Assembly (NCBI GenBank): GCA_947647735.1
Contig: CANSLJ010000002.1
Span: 62,001 to 126,000 of the forward strand
Direction: 5' to 3'
Length of the DNA stretch: 64,000 bases
DNA from: an uncultured bacterium
GTDB lineage: Bacteria > Bacillota > Clostridia > Lachnospirales > Lachnospiraceae
Every line of letters begins with the position of its first letter. Within the stretch, counting starts at the first letter, position 1. Under the pieces are notes generated by a model. That model saw only the letters and a program-made list of their open reading frames with translations, did no database searches and was not told the DNA's origin. Both the position numbers and the translations under genes were made by a program. Shown here piece by piece: positions 44,699-56,127 of the stretch.

Positions 44699-46717
44699 CT
44701 ACAGTTTTTTCACAAACAGACAGCGGATCGCATTCAGCACCGCGAGGATCATAACCCCTACATCCGCAAAGATCGCCAGATACATATTCGCGATTCCCAC
44801 AGCACCCAGTGCAAGGCAGGCAAATTTCACCACAAGCGCCATTGTAATATTCTGGTAAACGATCCGCAGGCACTTCCTTGAAATCTTGATCGCCTTTGCG
44901 ATCTTGATCGGATCATCATCCATCAGTACAATATCCGCCGCCTCGATTGCCGCATCCGAGCCCATTGCTCCCATAGCGATACCGATGTCCGCTCTGGATA
45001 ACACAGGCGCGTCATTGATACCGTCGCCCACAAACGCCAGCTTTGCTTTGCCGATCTTCACCCTCAAAAGTTCCTCAACCTTATCCACCTTGTCACCCGG
45101 AAGAAGTTCACTGTAAACCTCATCAATACCAAGTGACGCGGCAACCTGGTCTGCCACCTTTTTCGCATCGCCGGTCAGCATGACTGATCTTTCCACACCC
45201 GCCTTCTTTAATTCCGCGATTGCCGCCTTGGAATGAGGTTTTATGATATCGGAAATCACGATATGCCCCGCATACTTTCCATTGATCGCCATGTGAATGA
45301 TCGTCCCGGTCTGATGACAGTCCTGATAAGGAATGTTCAGATGCCTCATCAGTTTATCATTCCCGGCAGCCACCTCCATACCGTCCACTTTTGCTGTCAC
45401 ACCATTCCCGCTGATCTCCTGTATATCTGCCACACGGCTTCTGTCAATCTCCTTTCCGTACGCCCGCTGCAGGCTCTTGCTGATCGGGTGGGAAGAAGCG
45501 CTCTCCGCCAATGCCGCATACTCCAACAGTTTCTCATTCTCTATGGTAGAATGATGAATGCCATTTACCTCAAAGACACCCTTTGTCATGGTCCCGGTCT
45601 TGTCAAACACAACATATTTCGTCTGTGAAAGGATTTCCAGATAGTTGGAGCCTTTCACCAGCACGCCCTCTTTGCTCGCGCCTCCGATCCCCGCAAAGAA
45701 ACTCAAAGGAATACTGATGACCAAAGCACATGGACAGCTGATAACAAGGAACGTCAACGCCCGGTAGATCCAGACGCCCCAGTCTGCCGACAGTCCCATG
45801 AAAAGCATACGGACAACCGGAGGAAGGAACGCCAGCGCCAATGCCGCATAGCAGACAGCCGGCGTGTAGACCTTTGCAAACTTTGAGATAAAATCCTCTG
45901 ACTTTGATTTCCGGGAGCTTGCATTTTCCACCAGATCCAAAATCTTGGAGACGGTAGATTCCCCGAACTCCTTTGTTGTCTGTATCTTCAATACGCCTGT
46001 CATACTGATACATCCGCTGATCACTTCATCGCCGGCTTTCACCTCCCTCGGCAGGCTTTCACCGGTCAGGGCACTGGTGTTTAAACTGGAGGAACCTTCA
46101 ACAACCATTCCGTCAATCGGCACCTTCTCCCCCGGTTGAACAACGATCACGCTGCCGATCCCTACCTCATCGGGATCTACCTGCTCCAGTTTCCCGTTTC
46201 TCTCCACATTCGCATAATCGGGACGGATATCCATCAGATTGCTGATATTACGGCGGCTCTTACCCACCGCATAGCCCTGAAACCACTCCCCGACCTGATA
46301 AAACAACATAACGGCAATCGCCTCCAGATACTCGCCATTCTCATAGATGGCAAGCGCCAGAGCGCCGATGGTGGCAACCGCCATCAGGAAATTTTCATCA
46401 AACACCTGTCTGTTCAAAATGCCCTTTACCGCTTTTCTCAAAATATCATATCCAATGATAAAGTAATCCACCAGATAACATAACAGACGCGCGATGCGCC
46501 CTGCCTGGGGGAACAGATAACCGTCAAGCCGGTCAAACATATCCACCGAAACAGACTGCAGCGCTAAAAGCAGCGCCGCCGCGATCAGAATACGAACCAG
46601 CATGACCTTCTGTTTTCTGGTCATTTTCCCGTTTTTTCCATTTCCCACAATAAAAAGAAATATTGCTGCCGTTGCGATCACGACAACGAGCAACACATTG
46701 ATGATCAGTTCCTGCAT
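44699..46717 (-). CDS. Heavy-metal P1B-type ATPase
   Basis: A 672-residue metal-exporting ATPase. Motifs: actuator TGES, membrane metal site SCPCALV, phosphorylation site DKTGTMTKG, nucleotide-site SSHPIS and hinge GDGINDAPVL. The CPC motif with a late-helix Asp/Lys set fits the Zn/Cd/Pb or Fe/Co exporter groups rather than copper. There is no N-terminal HMA domain; a separate HMA protein lies upstream. FeoB directly follows, pairing metal uptake with efflux. Confidence 0.92.
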   Translation of the reverse strand: MQELIINVLLVVVIATAAIFLFIVGNGKNGKMTRKQKVMLVRILIAAALLLALQSVSVDMFDRLDGYLFPQAGRIARLLCYLVDYFIIGYDILRKAVKGILNRQVFDENFLMAVATIGALALAIYENGEYLEAIAVMLFYQVGEWFQGYAVGKSRRNISNLMDIRPDYANVERNGKLEQVDPDEVGIGSVIVVQPGEKVPIDGMVVEGSSSLNTSALTGESLPREVKAGDEVISGCISMTGVLKIQTTKEFGESTVSKILDLVENASSRKSKSEDFISKFAKVYTPAVCYAALALAFLPPVVRMLFMGLSADWGVWIYRALTFLVISCPCALVISIPLSFFAGIGGASKEGVLVKGSNYLEILSQTKYVVFDKTGTMTKGVFEVNGIHHSTIENEKLLEYAALAESASSHPISKSLQRAYGKEIDRSRVADIQEISGNGVTAKVDGMEVAAGNDKLMRHLNIPYQDCHQTGTIIHMAINGKYAGHIVISDIIKPHSKAAIAELKKAGVERSVMLTGDAKKVADQVAASLGIDEVYSELLPGDKVDKVEELLRVKIGKAKLAFVGDGINDAPVLSRADIGIAMGAMGSDAAIEAADIVLMDDDPIKIAKAIKISRKCLRIVYQNITMALVVKFACLALGAVGIANMYLAIFADVGVMILAVLNAIRCLFVKKL

Positions 46718-46812
46718 GATCTTCTCCTTTCCGATATTCCCTGTCTTCTCAGATCATTCTCTTTATCTCTTATATTATTTAACAATTAAGCAATCATTTA
46801 TTTGTTTGTTTC

Positions 46813-46876
46813 AAAAAACATCCGCCAAAACAAACTGATCATATCCTGATCAATACTATTCCTGTTTCGGCGGATG
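46813..46876 (-). terminator. Terminator between the HMA and P-type ATPase genes
   Basis: On the minus strand CATCCGCCGAAACA pairs with TGTTTTGGCGGATG (one G-U pair), with an inner TGATCA repeat, and TTTTTTG follows. The ATPase gene therefore probably depends on partial read-through or its own promoter in the AT-rich 46720-46812 stretch. Confidence 0.65.
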
Positions 46877-46941
46877 TGCCTAAAAACTTTCAGGCAGCTT
46901 TGACTGTCTCATGTACAGCCTCCTGCACCGGCAGATCCGGC

Positions 46942-47160
46942 TCAAAGGAAAATCTCGCAGTCCGGCTCAACCTTCTTGCAGGCTTTCAAAACATCCTCCA
47001 TAACTGTCTTCGGCTCTTTTCCTTCCTCAAACTCCACGATCATCTTCTGTGTCATAAAATTCACAGTGGCGCTCTGTACGCCGGAAGTCTTGCGGGCCGC
47101 ATCCTCCATCAGGTTTGCACAGTTGGCACAGTCTACCTCGATTTTGTAAGTCTTTTTCAT
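46942..47160 (-). CDS. Stand-alone heavy-metal-associated (HMA) domain protein
   Basis: A 72-residue HMA ferredoxin-like domain. The metal motif is DCANCANLMEDAARKTSGV (CxxC), and the rest follows the beta-alpha-beta-beta-alpha-beta pattern (ATVNFMTQKMIVEFEEG). It should deliver metal to the ATPase, which lacks this domain. First gene of the minus-strand metal unit, under the shared operator at 47197. RBS AAAAGGAGGAATC. Confidence 0.92.
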   Translation of the reverse strand: MKKTYKIEVDCANCANLMEDAARKTSGVQSATVNFMTQKMIVEFEEGKEPKTVMEDVLKACKKVEPDCEIFL

Positions 47161-47196
47161 GGAAATGATTCCTCCTTTTAAATAGATTATATAATT

Positions 47197-47224
47197 TAAT
47201 AATTAAGTACTTGTTTAATTATTA
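47197..47224 (+). promoter_or_regulatory. ArsR-type operator in the divergent metal promoter
   Basis: TAATAATTAA / TTAATTATTA, perfect 10-bp arms with 8 nt between. It overlaps the -35 of the arsR promoter and lies upstream of the HMA gene, the usual position for an ArsR/SmtB autoregulatory site. Confidence 0.65.
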
Positions 47225-47239
47225 TGGTTGCAGTATAAT
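47211..47239 (+). promoter_or_regulatory. Promoter of the ArsR gene
   Basis: TTGTTT, 17-bp spacer, TATAAT; the -35 lies inside the inverted repeat. Confidence 0.55.
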
Positions 47240-47329
47240 ATCCTCAGCAGCAAAAGTCAATGCTTTCAAAGCACACCCTGCCAAACAGGCGAAAAGCATT
47301 TCTGTTCGGGCGAAAACGGAGGAACTTAC

Positions 47330-47695
47330 ATGATAAAAGAAACACTGCCTCACTATCACGGGGAAGGAAAAGAGACATCCGGTATACGGAAACAGTTAAA
47401 TAATATTGAAGATTTTCAGACCATCGCGGAAATTTTCAAGCAGCTCGGGGATACGACCAGGATCCGTATCTTCTTCCTGCTGTGCCACTGCGAAGAATGC
47501 GTGATCAACATTTCCGCCATGCTGGATATGTCCAGCCCCGCGGTATCCCACCACCTGCGTCCGCTGCGCAACAGCGGTCTGATCGTCAGCCGACGGGACG
47601 GAAAAGAAGTCTACTACCGGGCATCCGATACGCCCCAGAGCAGGCTTCTCCATCAGATGATCGAACAGGTGATGGAAATTGCCTGTCCCAAATAA
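47330..47695 (+). CDS. ArsR/SmtB family metal-responsive repressor
   Basis: A 121-residue winged-helix repressor. FKQLGDTTRIRIFFLLCHCEECVINIS is the alpha-3 region with Cys-x-x-Cys-type ligands, SSPAVSHHLRPLRNSGLIVSRRDGKEVYYR the recognition helix and wing; an N-terminal HYHGEG could add ligands. The pattern resembles CadC/CzrA-type sensors of soft divalent metals. Start 47330 follows ACGGAGGAACTTAC; the frame to 47228 is not needed. Divergent from the HMA gene, followed by an AraC gene. Confidence 0.93.
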   Translation: MIKETLPHYHGEGKETSGIRKQLNNIEDFQTIAEIFKQLGDTTRIRIFFLLCHCEECVINISAMLDMSSPAVSHHLRPLRNSGLIVSRRDGKEVYYRASDTPQSRLLHQMIEQVMEIACPK

Positions 47696-47728
47696 AATAT
47701 CAGAAAATGAATAAAGGGGAGATTCACA

Positions 47729-48631
47729 ATGATACCTGAATTAGCTGACATCAGAAATTCTCTTTCTGATCAGAACGGACTAAAACCAATAAAAGCAGTT
47801 GCATTATATCCCGGCATCGAATTATCCTGCTTCACCCTAAAGGCGGATAACCTCTCCGTGCATCATGCCGCCTTGGACCATATCCTCGAGATCAACTACT
47901 GCCGCCAAGGGCGCATCGGTTGGAAAATGAGCAGCGGAAACAGTGTCTATCTCGGACAAAGGGATTTCTCCCTGCATACCCTGAAGGCCTGCGCCGATTC
48001 CACAATGTTCCTGCCTGACGGGATCTATGAGGGGCTTACCATCAGCATTGATCTGAGAATGCTTAACGATGATCCCCCTGAGATCCTCTCCGGTACAGGG
48101 ATCACAGGAACCTTCTTATATGATAAATTCTGCAAAAACACATGCCTGACCTCCCTTGCGGGAAATGAACAGACGGAACATATCTTTTCCGCCTTTTATG
48201 ACCAGTCGGAGCCCTTTTGCCTTTCCTGGCAGAAAATAAAGGTGCTGGAACTTCTGTTGTATCTCGGCACCTTAAAAATCGACGCGAAAAACCGCCTGTC
48301 GGAATATCAGGCGGAGCAGATCGAAACGATACGGGCGATCCATGAACAGCTTACGGAACATATGGAACAGCGGTTTACGATCGATGAATTGTCAAAACAA
48401 TACCTGATGAACCCGACCACACTGAAGACCATGTTCAAATCCGTCTACGGAACCTCCATTGCCGCCCACATAAAAGAACACCGCATGGAACAGGCGGCAA
48501 AGCTGCTCCGGGAAACAGATCTGAGCATTGCCGAGATCGCCTGCCGCGTGGGATACGACAGCCAGAGCCGATTTACAGCGGCATTTAAAAAATACAGCGG
48601 CAGCCTTCCAAAAGACTACCGCGTTGATTGA
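47729..48631 (+). CDS. AraC family transcriptional regulator
   Basis: A 300-residue regulator. The C-terminal ~100 residues hold two HTH motifs (FTIDELSKQYLMNPTTLKTMFKSVYG and LSIAEIACRVGYDSQSRFTAAFKKY followed by G and PKDYR). The N-terminal domain (about 1-190) is a cupin-like sensing region (LDHILEINYCRQGRIGW). This looks like the clostridial AraC type found with metal or siderophore transport genes. It is 33 nt behind arsR, so co-transcription is likely. RBS AAAGGGGAG. Confidence 0.92.
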   Translation: MIPELADIRNSLSDQNGLKPIKAVALYPGIELSCFTLKADNLSVHHAALDHILEINYCRQGRIGWKMSSGNSVYLGQRDFSLHTLKACADSTMFLPDGIYEGLTISIDLRMLNDDPPEILSGTGITGTFLYDKFCKNTCLTSLAGNEQTEHIFSAFYDQSEPFCLSWQKIKVLELLLYLGTLKIDAKNRLSEYQAEQIETIRAIHEQLTEHMEQRFTIDELSKQYLMNPTTLKTMFKSVYGTSIAAHIKEHRMEQAAKLLRETDLSIAEIACRVGYDSQSRFTAAFKKYSGSLPKDYRVD

Positions 48632-48643
48632 CTGTCTGCTATT

Positions 48644-52064
<3,421 letters not shown>

Positions 52065-52119
52065 CTAATTTTAGTTTCGCAGCAATCCTTCCAGTTCCGT
52101 ACCGCTTTTTGTTATCCCG

Positions 52120-52148
52120 ACTATAGCATACCGGAAATTTCCTCTCAA
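52120..52148 (-). promoter_or_regulatory. Promoter of the beta-glucoside PTS operon with GGAAATTTCC palindrome
   Basis: TTGAGA, 17-bp spacer, TATAGT on the minus strand. The spacer contains GGAAATTTCC (52133-52142), a perfect 10-bp palindrome that may be the RpiR site. Confidence 0.6.
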
Positions 52149-52188
52149 TATTTCCCAAAGCGATAGGTTCATCGTTTCAGAAACAGGC

Positions 52189-52219
52189 AAAAAAAGACCG
52201 CTGCTTTTGAAACAGCGGT
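52189..52219 (-). terminator. Terminator of the EFR1-RpiR unit
   Basis: ACCGCTG / CAGCGGT stem followed by CTTTTTTT on the minus strand, 17 nt after the RpiR stop. Confidence 0.75.
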
Positions 52220-52235
52220 ACAATATATGGTCTCT

Positions 52236-53111
52236 TCAGTCTTCCTTCTCTCCCTCAGCTACTGTTTTTTCCAGAAGCAGATCGTTGTGCAGGAGCATCT
52301 CCAGCGAAGATTTTGCATGCTCATTATAACGCCCTGATAAGAGCAGGGCAAAAAAGATATCCATCACATAGGTTGCTGCCGAAAAGGAAGTGATCACATC
52401 AAGGCTCACCAGCGAATCCCTGTTCGGAATCTCCACGATCTCGTGGCACCACCTCCGGATCACCTCATTGTGCGGCCCCATGACGCCCACCACATAGTTG
52501 TTCGTCGCCTTCCGCAGATACTCCGCCGCCCGGATCATCGTCCGGTTTGCGCCGGTAAAACTGATCAGGAAGGTGATCGTCTTCTTGTTCCTTCTCGCCG
52601 CCAGATAGTGCCCGTTGATGCTTTCGTAAGCCGAACTCTCCATGCCCAGTGTGGCAAACTTAAACGCTGCCGACTGGGCGATGATGTAGCTTATCCCGGC
52701 GCCGTATATGTCGATGCACTCCGCCTTCTGCAGCACATTGTTGATCCTGTTCATGCTGTTTTTATCCAGCGAAAGGCGGGTGTTGGTCACCGCCTTGTCG
52801 TAGAGCACCGGCAGCGTACCGATAATGTCCGCATAGGTGCTCCTATCATGGATCGGTTCCCCCTCCAGCATCCGGGAGAGCCGGTTTTTCTGGTTCATCT
52901 CCTCCACCAGTTTTAAACGCAGCTCCTGATACCCGGAAAGCCCCAGCTTCTGGGCAAGGCGCACCACTGTTGCCTTGCTGGTAAAGGAAGCCCGCGCCAA
53001 CTCTGTGGATGACATGCCCGGAACCTTCTCCGGATTGTCCAGGATATAACGGGCAACCTCTTTTTCATTGTTGGTAAAATTTTCTCCCTGTTCCAACCTT
53101 TCTATCAGCAT
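52236..53111 (-). CDS. MurR/RpiR family transcriptional regulator
   Basis: A 291-residue regulator: N-terminal HTH (MSSTELARASFTSKATVVRLAQKLG) and C-terminal SIS sugar-phosphate-binding domain (IDIYGAGISYIIAQSAAFKF, TFLISFTGANRTMIRAAEYLRKA). SIS domains sense phosphosugars. It probably controls the beta-glucoside PTS operon just downstream, which has its own promoter. It follows the EFR1 gene by 25 nt. Confidence 0.93.
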   Translation of the reverse strand: MLIERLEQGENFTNNEKEVARYILDNPEKVPGMSSTELARASFTSKATVVRLAQKLGLSGYQELRLKLVEEMNQKNRLSRMLEGEPIHDRSTYADIIGTLPVLYDKAVTNTRLSLDKNSMNRINNVLQKAECIDIYGAGISYIIAQSAAFKFATLGMESSAYESINGHYLAARRNKKTITFLISFTGANRTMIRAAEYLRKATNNYVVGVMGPHNEVIRRWCHEIVEIPNRDSLVSLDVITSFSAATYVMDIFFALLLSGRYNEHAKSSLEMLLHNDLLLEKTVAEGEKED

Positions 53112-53136
53112 GACTCCTCCTGTTTATCGGCAAGTA

Positions 53137-53901
53137 TTATAGAAACAGTTCGTTTTTCTTATGGCCGCTGCACGCCTTTTTCATCGCCACGCTCCCTGCT
53201 GCCACAACCGCTTTATTGAGATGGCGCGCCTTCTGCGGGCAGACCGAGATACAGCGCATACAGGAGATACATTCCTTCGTGTCCGTTTTGGAAGGATCAT
53301 CCGCCGGGATTGCTCCCACAGGGCACTGCCCTGCACAAAGCCCGCAGCGTACACACTCTTTCCCAGCCTGCGGTTTCATCGGCACACCGCCGTATTCACG
53401 GTACGGACGGTTTCCGGGCAGTTTCAGTTCACTGGTCATTTCCCATACATCCAGTTCACAGCGGATGCGGACCGCAAATCTCTGCAGTTCCTTTCTGTCC
53501 TCCTCGTCCGGACGTCCCGCCCCGAACTGCCTCATAATAGAATGCTCCGCTACAGCCGCCACACCGGCTCTGCATATAAAACCTGCACTCTGCAGTACAT
53601 CCTGCAATTCTACAAAGGTATCATCGTAGTCCCTGTTTCCGTATACTACGATCATCACGGCTTCCGCACCGTTCCCTTTCATCTGCGCAAGCCGTGATAC
53701 TGCCGCAGCGGGAACCCTTCCGCCATAGGAGGGCACGGATACGATGCAGACATCATCCTGGTCGAAACAGTACGATGAAAAATCGATACTGCGGTCAGTC
53801 AGGTCGATATAGGTACTTTCCGGCCTGTAGGCTTCTGTAAAGATATCTGATACTTTTTTTGTTCCGCCGGTGGGGCTGAAGGTGATTTCGTAGATAGACA
53901 T
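53137..53901 (-). CDS. EFR1 family ferredoxin (flavodoxin-like plus two 4Fe-4S clusters)
   Basis: A 254-residue protein. The N-terminal ~150 residues resemble a flavodoxin domain, starting YEITFSPTGGTKKV with the FMN-phosphate loop. Two 4Fe-4S motifs follow: CVRCGLCAGQCPVGAI and CISCMRCISVCPQKA. Likely a cytoplasmic electron carrier; partners unknown. It is the first gene before rpiR. A possible promoter is CTGACG, 16 bp, TACAAT about 20 nt upstream. Confidence 0.9.
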   Translation of the reverse strand: MSIYEITFSPTGGTKKVSDIFTEAYRPESTYIDLTDRSIDFSSYCFDQDDVCIVSVPSYGGRVPAAAVSRLAQMKGNGAEAVMIVVYGNRDYDDTFVELQDVLQSAGFICRAGVAAVAEHSIMRQFGAGRPDEEDRKELQRFAVRIRCELDVWEMTSELKLPGNRPYREYGGVPMKPQAGKECVRCGLCAGQCPVGAIPADDPSKTDTKECISCMRCISVCPQKARHLNKAVVAAGSVAMKKACSGHKKNELFL

Positions 53902-54033
53902 TCCGATACTCCTTTCATTGTATTACATTTTACTTTATCGTCAGAGGCGACGACTGGGAACTGACACCCCAGCTTAAAAATATGCTGAAAAATCATTGTT
54001 GCGATCACCCAAATGATTCCTATAATCTTTTTA

Positions 54034-54067
54034 TTAAAAAGCAGCATGGCCTTCAAACCATGCCGCC
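54034..54067 (-). terminator. Terminator of the catabolic cluster after kdgK
   Basis: GCGGCATGG / CCATGCTGC stem (one G-U pair) followed by TTTTTAAT on the minus strand, 15 nt after the kinase stop. Confidence 0.7.
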
Positions 54068-54081
54068 TTTCAAATAACCTT

Positions 54082-55179
54082 CTATCTCTGCACTCTCGCG
54101 CCCGCGCCGCCCATGATCGCTTCCACTTCTTTTTTGCTCGCCATGGTCGTATCGCCCGGTGTTGTCATTGCCAGCGCGCCGTGTGCCGCACCGTAGTTGA
54201 CAGCCAGCTCCGCATCCGCCGTCGTCATCAGCCCGTAGATCAATCCGGAAGCAAAGGAATCTCCGCCGCCTACCCGGTCCATGATCTCCAGTCCCTTATA
54301 ATCTTTTGCTTTGTAGATCTCTCCGTCTGCCCAGCAGATCGCACTCCAGTCATTCACTGTAGCAGTCTTTACCTCTCGCAGGGTTGTTGCCACCGCCTTG
54401 AAATTCGAATAGGTCTTTGCCGCTTCGTTGATCATCTTCTTGTAACCGTCCAGATTCAGTTCCTTCAGGTTCTCATCATTTCCCTCGATCTCAAAGCCAA
54501 GACATGCTGTAAAGTCCTCCTCGTTTCCGATCATCACATCCACATACTTCGCCACTTCCTTGTTGACTTCCTGTGCCTTTTCCTTACCGCCGATCGCACT
54601 CCACATGGAGGGACGGTAATTCAGATCGTAGGATACCACCGTACCGTATTTCTTCGCCGTCTTGATCGCCGCCAGCACTGTCTCACAGGACTGCTCGGAG
54701 AGCGCCGCATAGATACCGCCCGTATGAAGCCAGCGCACGCCCAACTCGCCGAAAATATAGTCAAAATCAAAATCCTCCGGCGTCGCCTTGGATATCGCCG
54801 TGTTCGCCCTGTCGGAACAGCCCACCGCACCGCGGATGCCAAAACCCCGCTCTGTAAAATTAATGCCGTTTCTGCAGATACGGCCGATACCGTCCGTCTT
54901 CATCCATTTGATCAGGGATGTATCCACCCCGCCCTGCAGAATGAAATCCTCCATCAGTTTGCCCACTTCGTTATCCGCAAAGGCAGTGATCACACCGGTC
55001 TTCATCCCGAAACATCTCCGAAGCCCGCGCACAACATTGTACTCGCCGCCGCCCTCCCAGGCGCGGAACTGCCTCGCCGTCCTGATCCTTCCCTCGCCCG
55101 GATCCAGCCGCAGCATCACCTCTCCCAGAGATACCGCATCGTACCTGCATTCGCTCTCAGGCCTTAAATTTAAATTCAT
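54082..55179 (-). CDS. kdgK: 2-keto-3-deoxygluconate kinase, PfkB family
   Basis: A 365-residue sugar kinase. SLGEVMLRLDPGEGRIRTAR and GGGEYNVVRGL mark the KdgK-like PfkB branch; VVSYDLNYRPSMW is the substrate/ATP side, and DRVGGGDSFASGLIYGL the PfkB-2 signature with the catalytic Asp. It phosphorylates KDG to KDPG for the aldolase encoded 57 nt upstream. Slightly longer than usual (about 310-340 residues). Confidence 0.92.
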   Translation of the reverse strand: MNLNLRPESECRYDAVSLGEVMLRLDPGEGRIRTARQFRAWEGGGEYNVVRGLRRCFGMKTGVITAFADNEVGKLMEDFILQGGVDTSLIKWMKTDGIGRICRNGINFTERGFGIRGAVGCSDRANTAISKATPEDFDFDYIFGELGVRWLHTGGIYAALSEQSCETVLAAIKTAKKYGTVVSYDLNYRPSMWSAIGGKEKAQEVNKEVAKYVDVMIGNEEDFTACLGFEIEGNDENLKELNLDGYKKMINEAAKTYSNFKAVATTLREVKTATVNDWSAICWADGEIYKAKDYKGLEIMDRVGGGDSFASGLIYGLMTTADAELAVNYGAAHGALAMTTPGDTTMASKKEVEAIMGGAGARVQR

Positions 55180-55236
55180 ATGATCCTCCTATTCCAGTTC
55201 CGCAAGCGCCCGGACAGTGCCCGGGCGCTTACTGAT

Positions 55237-55872
55237 TTACTCTGCGTTTGCAAGTGCTACCGCTTCCTTTGTCAGCTCCCTGATCTTGTCAAACTCTCCC
55301 GCCTCGATCAGATCCTTCTTCACCATCCAGCTCCCGCCGCACGCCACGATAGGCTTGCATGCCAGATACTCTTTCAGGTTCTTCGCGCTGACGCCGCCGG
55401 TAGGCATAAACTTCAATCCCACATAAGGCGCAGACAATGCCTTGATCGTCGCCACACCGCCAAACTGTTCCGCCGGGAAGAACTTCACGACACGAAGCCC
55501 CCTCTTCACCGCCTGAGCAACCTCGGAAGGTGTGATGCACCCCGGAAATACCGGAATCTCTTTCTCCAGACAGTAATCCACGATCTCCGGATCAAAGCCG
55601 GGACTTACGATAAATTTCGCCCCCGCCTCCACAGCACTGTCCACCTGCTCCTTCGTCAGAACAGTGCCTGCGCCGACCAGCATCTCCGGATAAGCCTCGC
55701 TCATCGCTTTAATGCTGTCCTTAGCCGCCGCCGTCCTGAACGTAACCTCCGCACAGGGCAGCCCGCCCTCGCAGAGCGCCTTCGCAAGCGGAGCCGCATC
55801 CTTCGCATCCTCCAGAACAACCACCGGAACCACCTTCAATTCCGCAATCTTCTCTTCCATCTGCTTACTCAT
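55237..55872 (-). CDS. eda: KDPG/KHG aldolase
   Basis: A 211-residue class I aldolase. The N-terminal KVVPVVVLEDAKDA, catalytic Glu in LPCAEVTFRTAAA, and Schiff-base Lys in VVKFFPAEQFGG are conserved. It splits KDPG into pyruvate and glyceraldehyde-3-phosphate. It lies between the dehydratase and the kinase, giving a complete KDG branch. Confidence 0.95.
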   Translation of the reverse strand: MSKQMEEKIAELKVVPVVVLEDAKDAAPLAKALCEGGLPCAEVTFRTAAAKDSIKAMSEAYPEMLVGAGTVLTKEQVDSAVEAGAKFIVSPGFDPEIVDYCLEKEIPVFPGCITPSEVAQAVKRGLRVVKFFPAEQFGGVATIKALSAPYVGLKFMPTGGVSAKNLKEYLACKPIVACGGSWMVKKDLIEAGEFDKIRELTKEAVALANAE

Positions 55873-55956
55873 ACTGATACCTCTTTTCTCTTTACTTTAT
55901 CTCTTTTTATTTCATTTCATCTCATGGATTAACATCACCCGGCAAGCCAACTCCCA

Positions 55957-56106
55957 GCCCGGAGAGAAATATCCCTGCAGCAACCCTGCTAAACGCCGGC
56001 ACTTGGCGAGGTTCCTCACGAGCCTAGTACCGTTGCGTTTAGCCGGCTCTGTTTTTCAAGAGCCTGAGCGACTAGCGCGTTGCGTAAGGGATATTTCTCT
56101 CCGGGC
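55957..56106. repeat. 150-bp nested inverted-repeat element (MITE-like or structured RNA)
   Basis: Outer arms 55957-55976 and 56087-56106 are a perfect 20-bp inverted repeat (GCCCGGAGAGAAATATCCCT). Inside are GCTAAACGC (55988) / GCGTTTAGC (56035) and GGCTCT (56045) / AGAGCC (56059). The core TTGGCGAGGTTCCTCACGAG resembles dispersed intergenic elements of Lachnospiraceae genomes, as I recall them. No ORF. It fills most of the gap between the dehydratase and aldolase genes. Confidence 0.7.
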
Positions 56107-56127
56107 GTCCTGGTTTTTCATCCAAGC

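Noticed and set aside
53799-54056. 85-codon minus-strand frame upstream of and overlapping the EFR1 gene, with a membrane-like N-terminus
   Set aside because: Begins at a TTG inside the kdgK terminator hairpin without an RBS and runs out of frame into EFR1. Kept only as a remote possibility of a decayed small membrane protein.
54013-55167. 384-codon plus-strand frame antisense to kdgK
   Set aside because: Arg/His/Leu-rich translation with no family match; kdgK motifs are intact on the minus strand.
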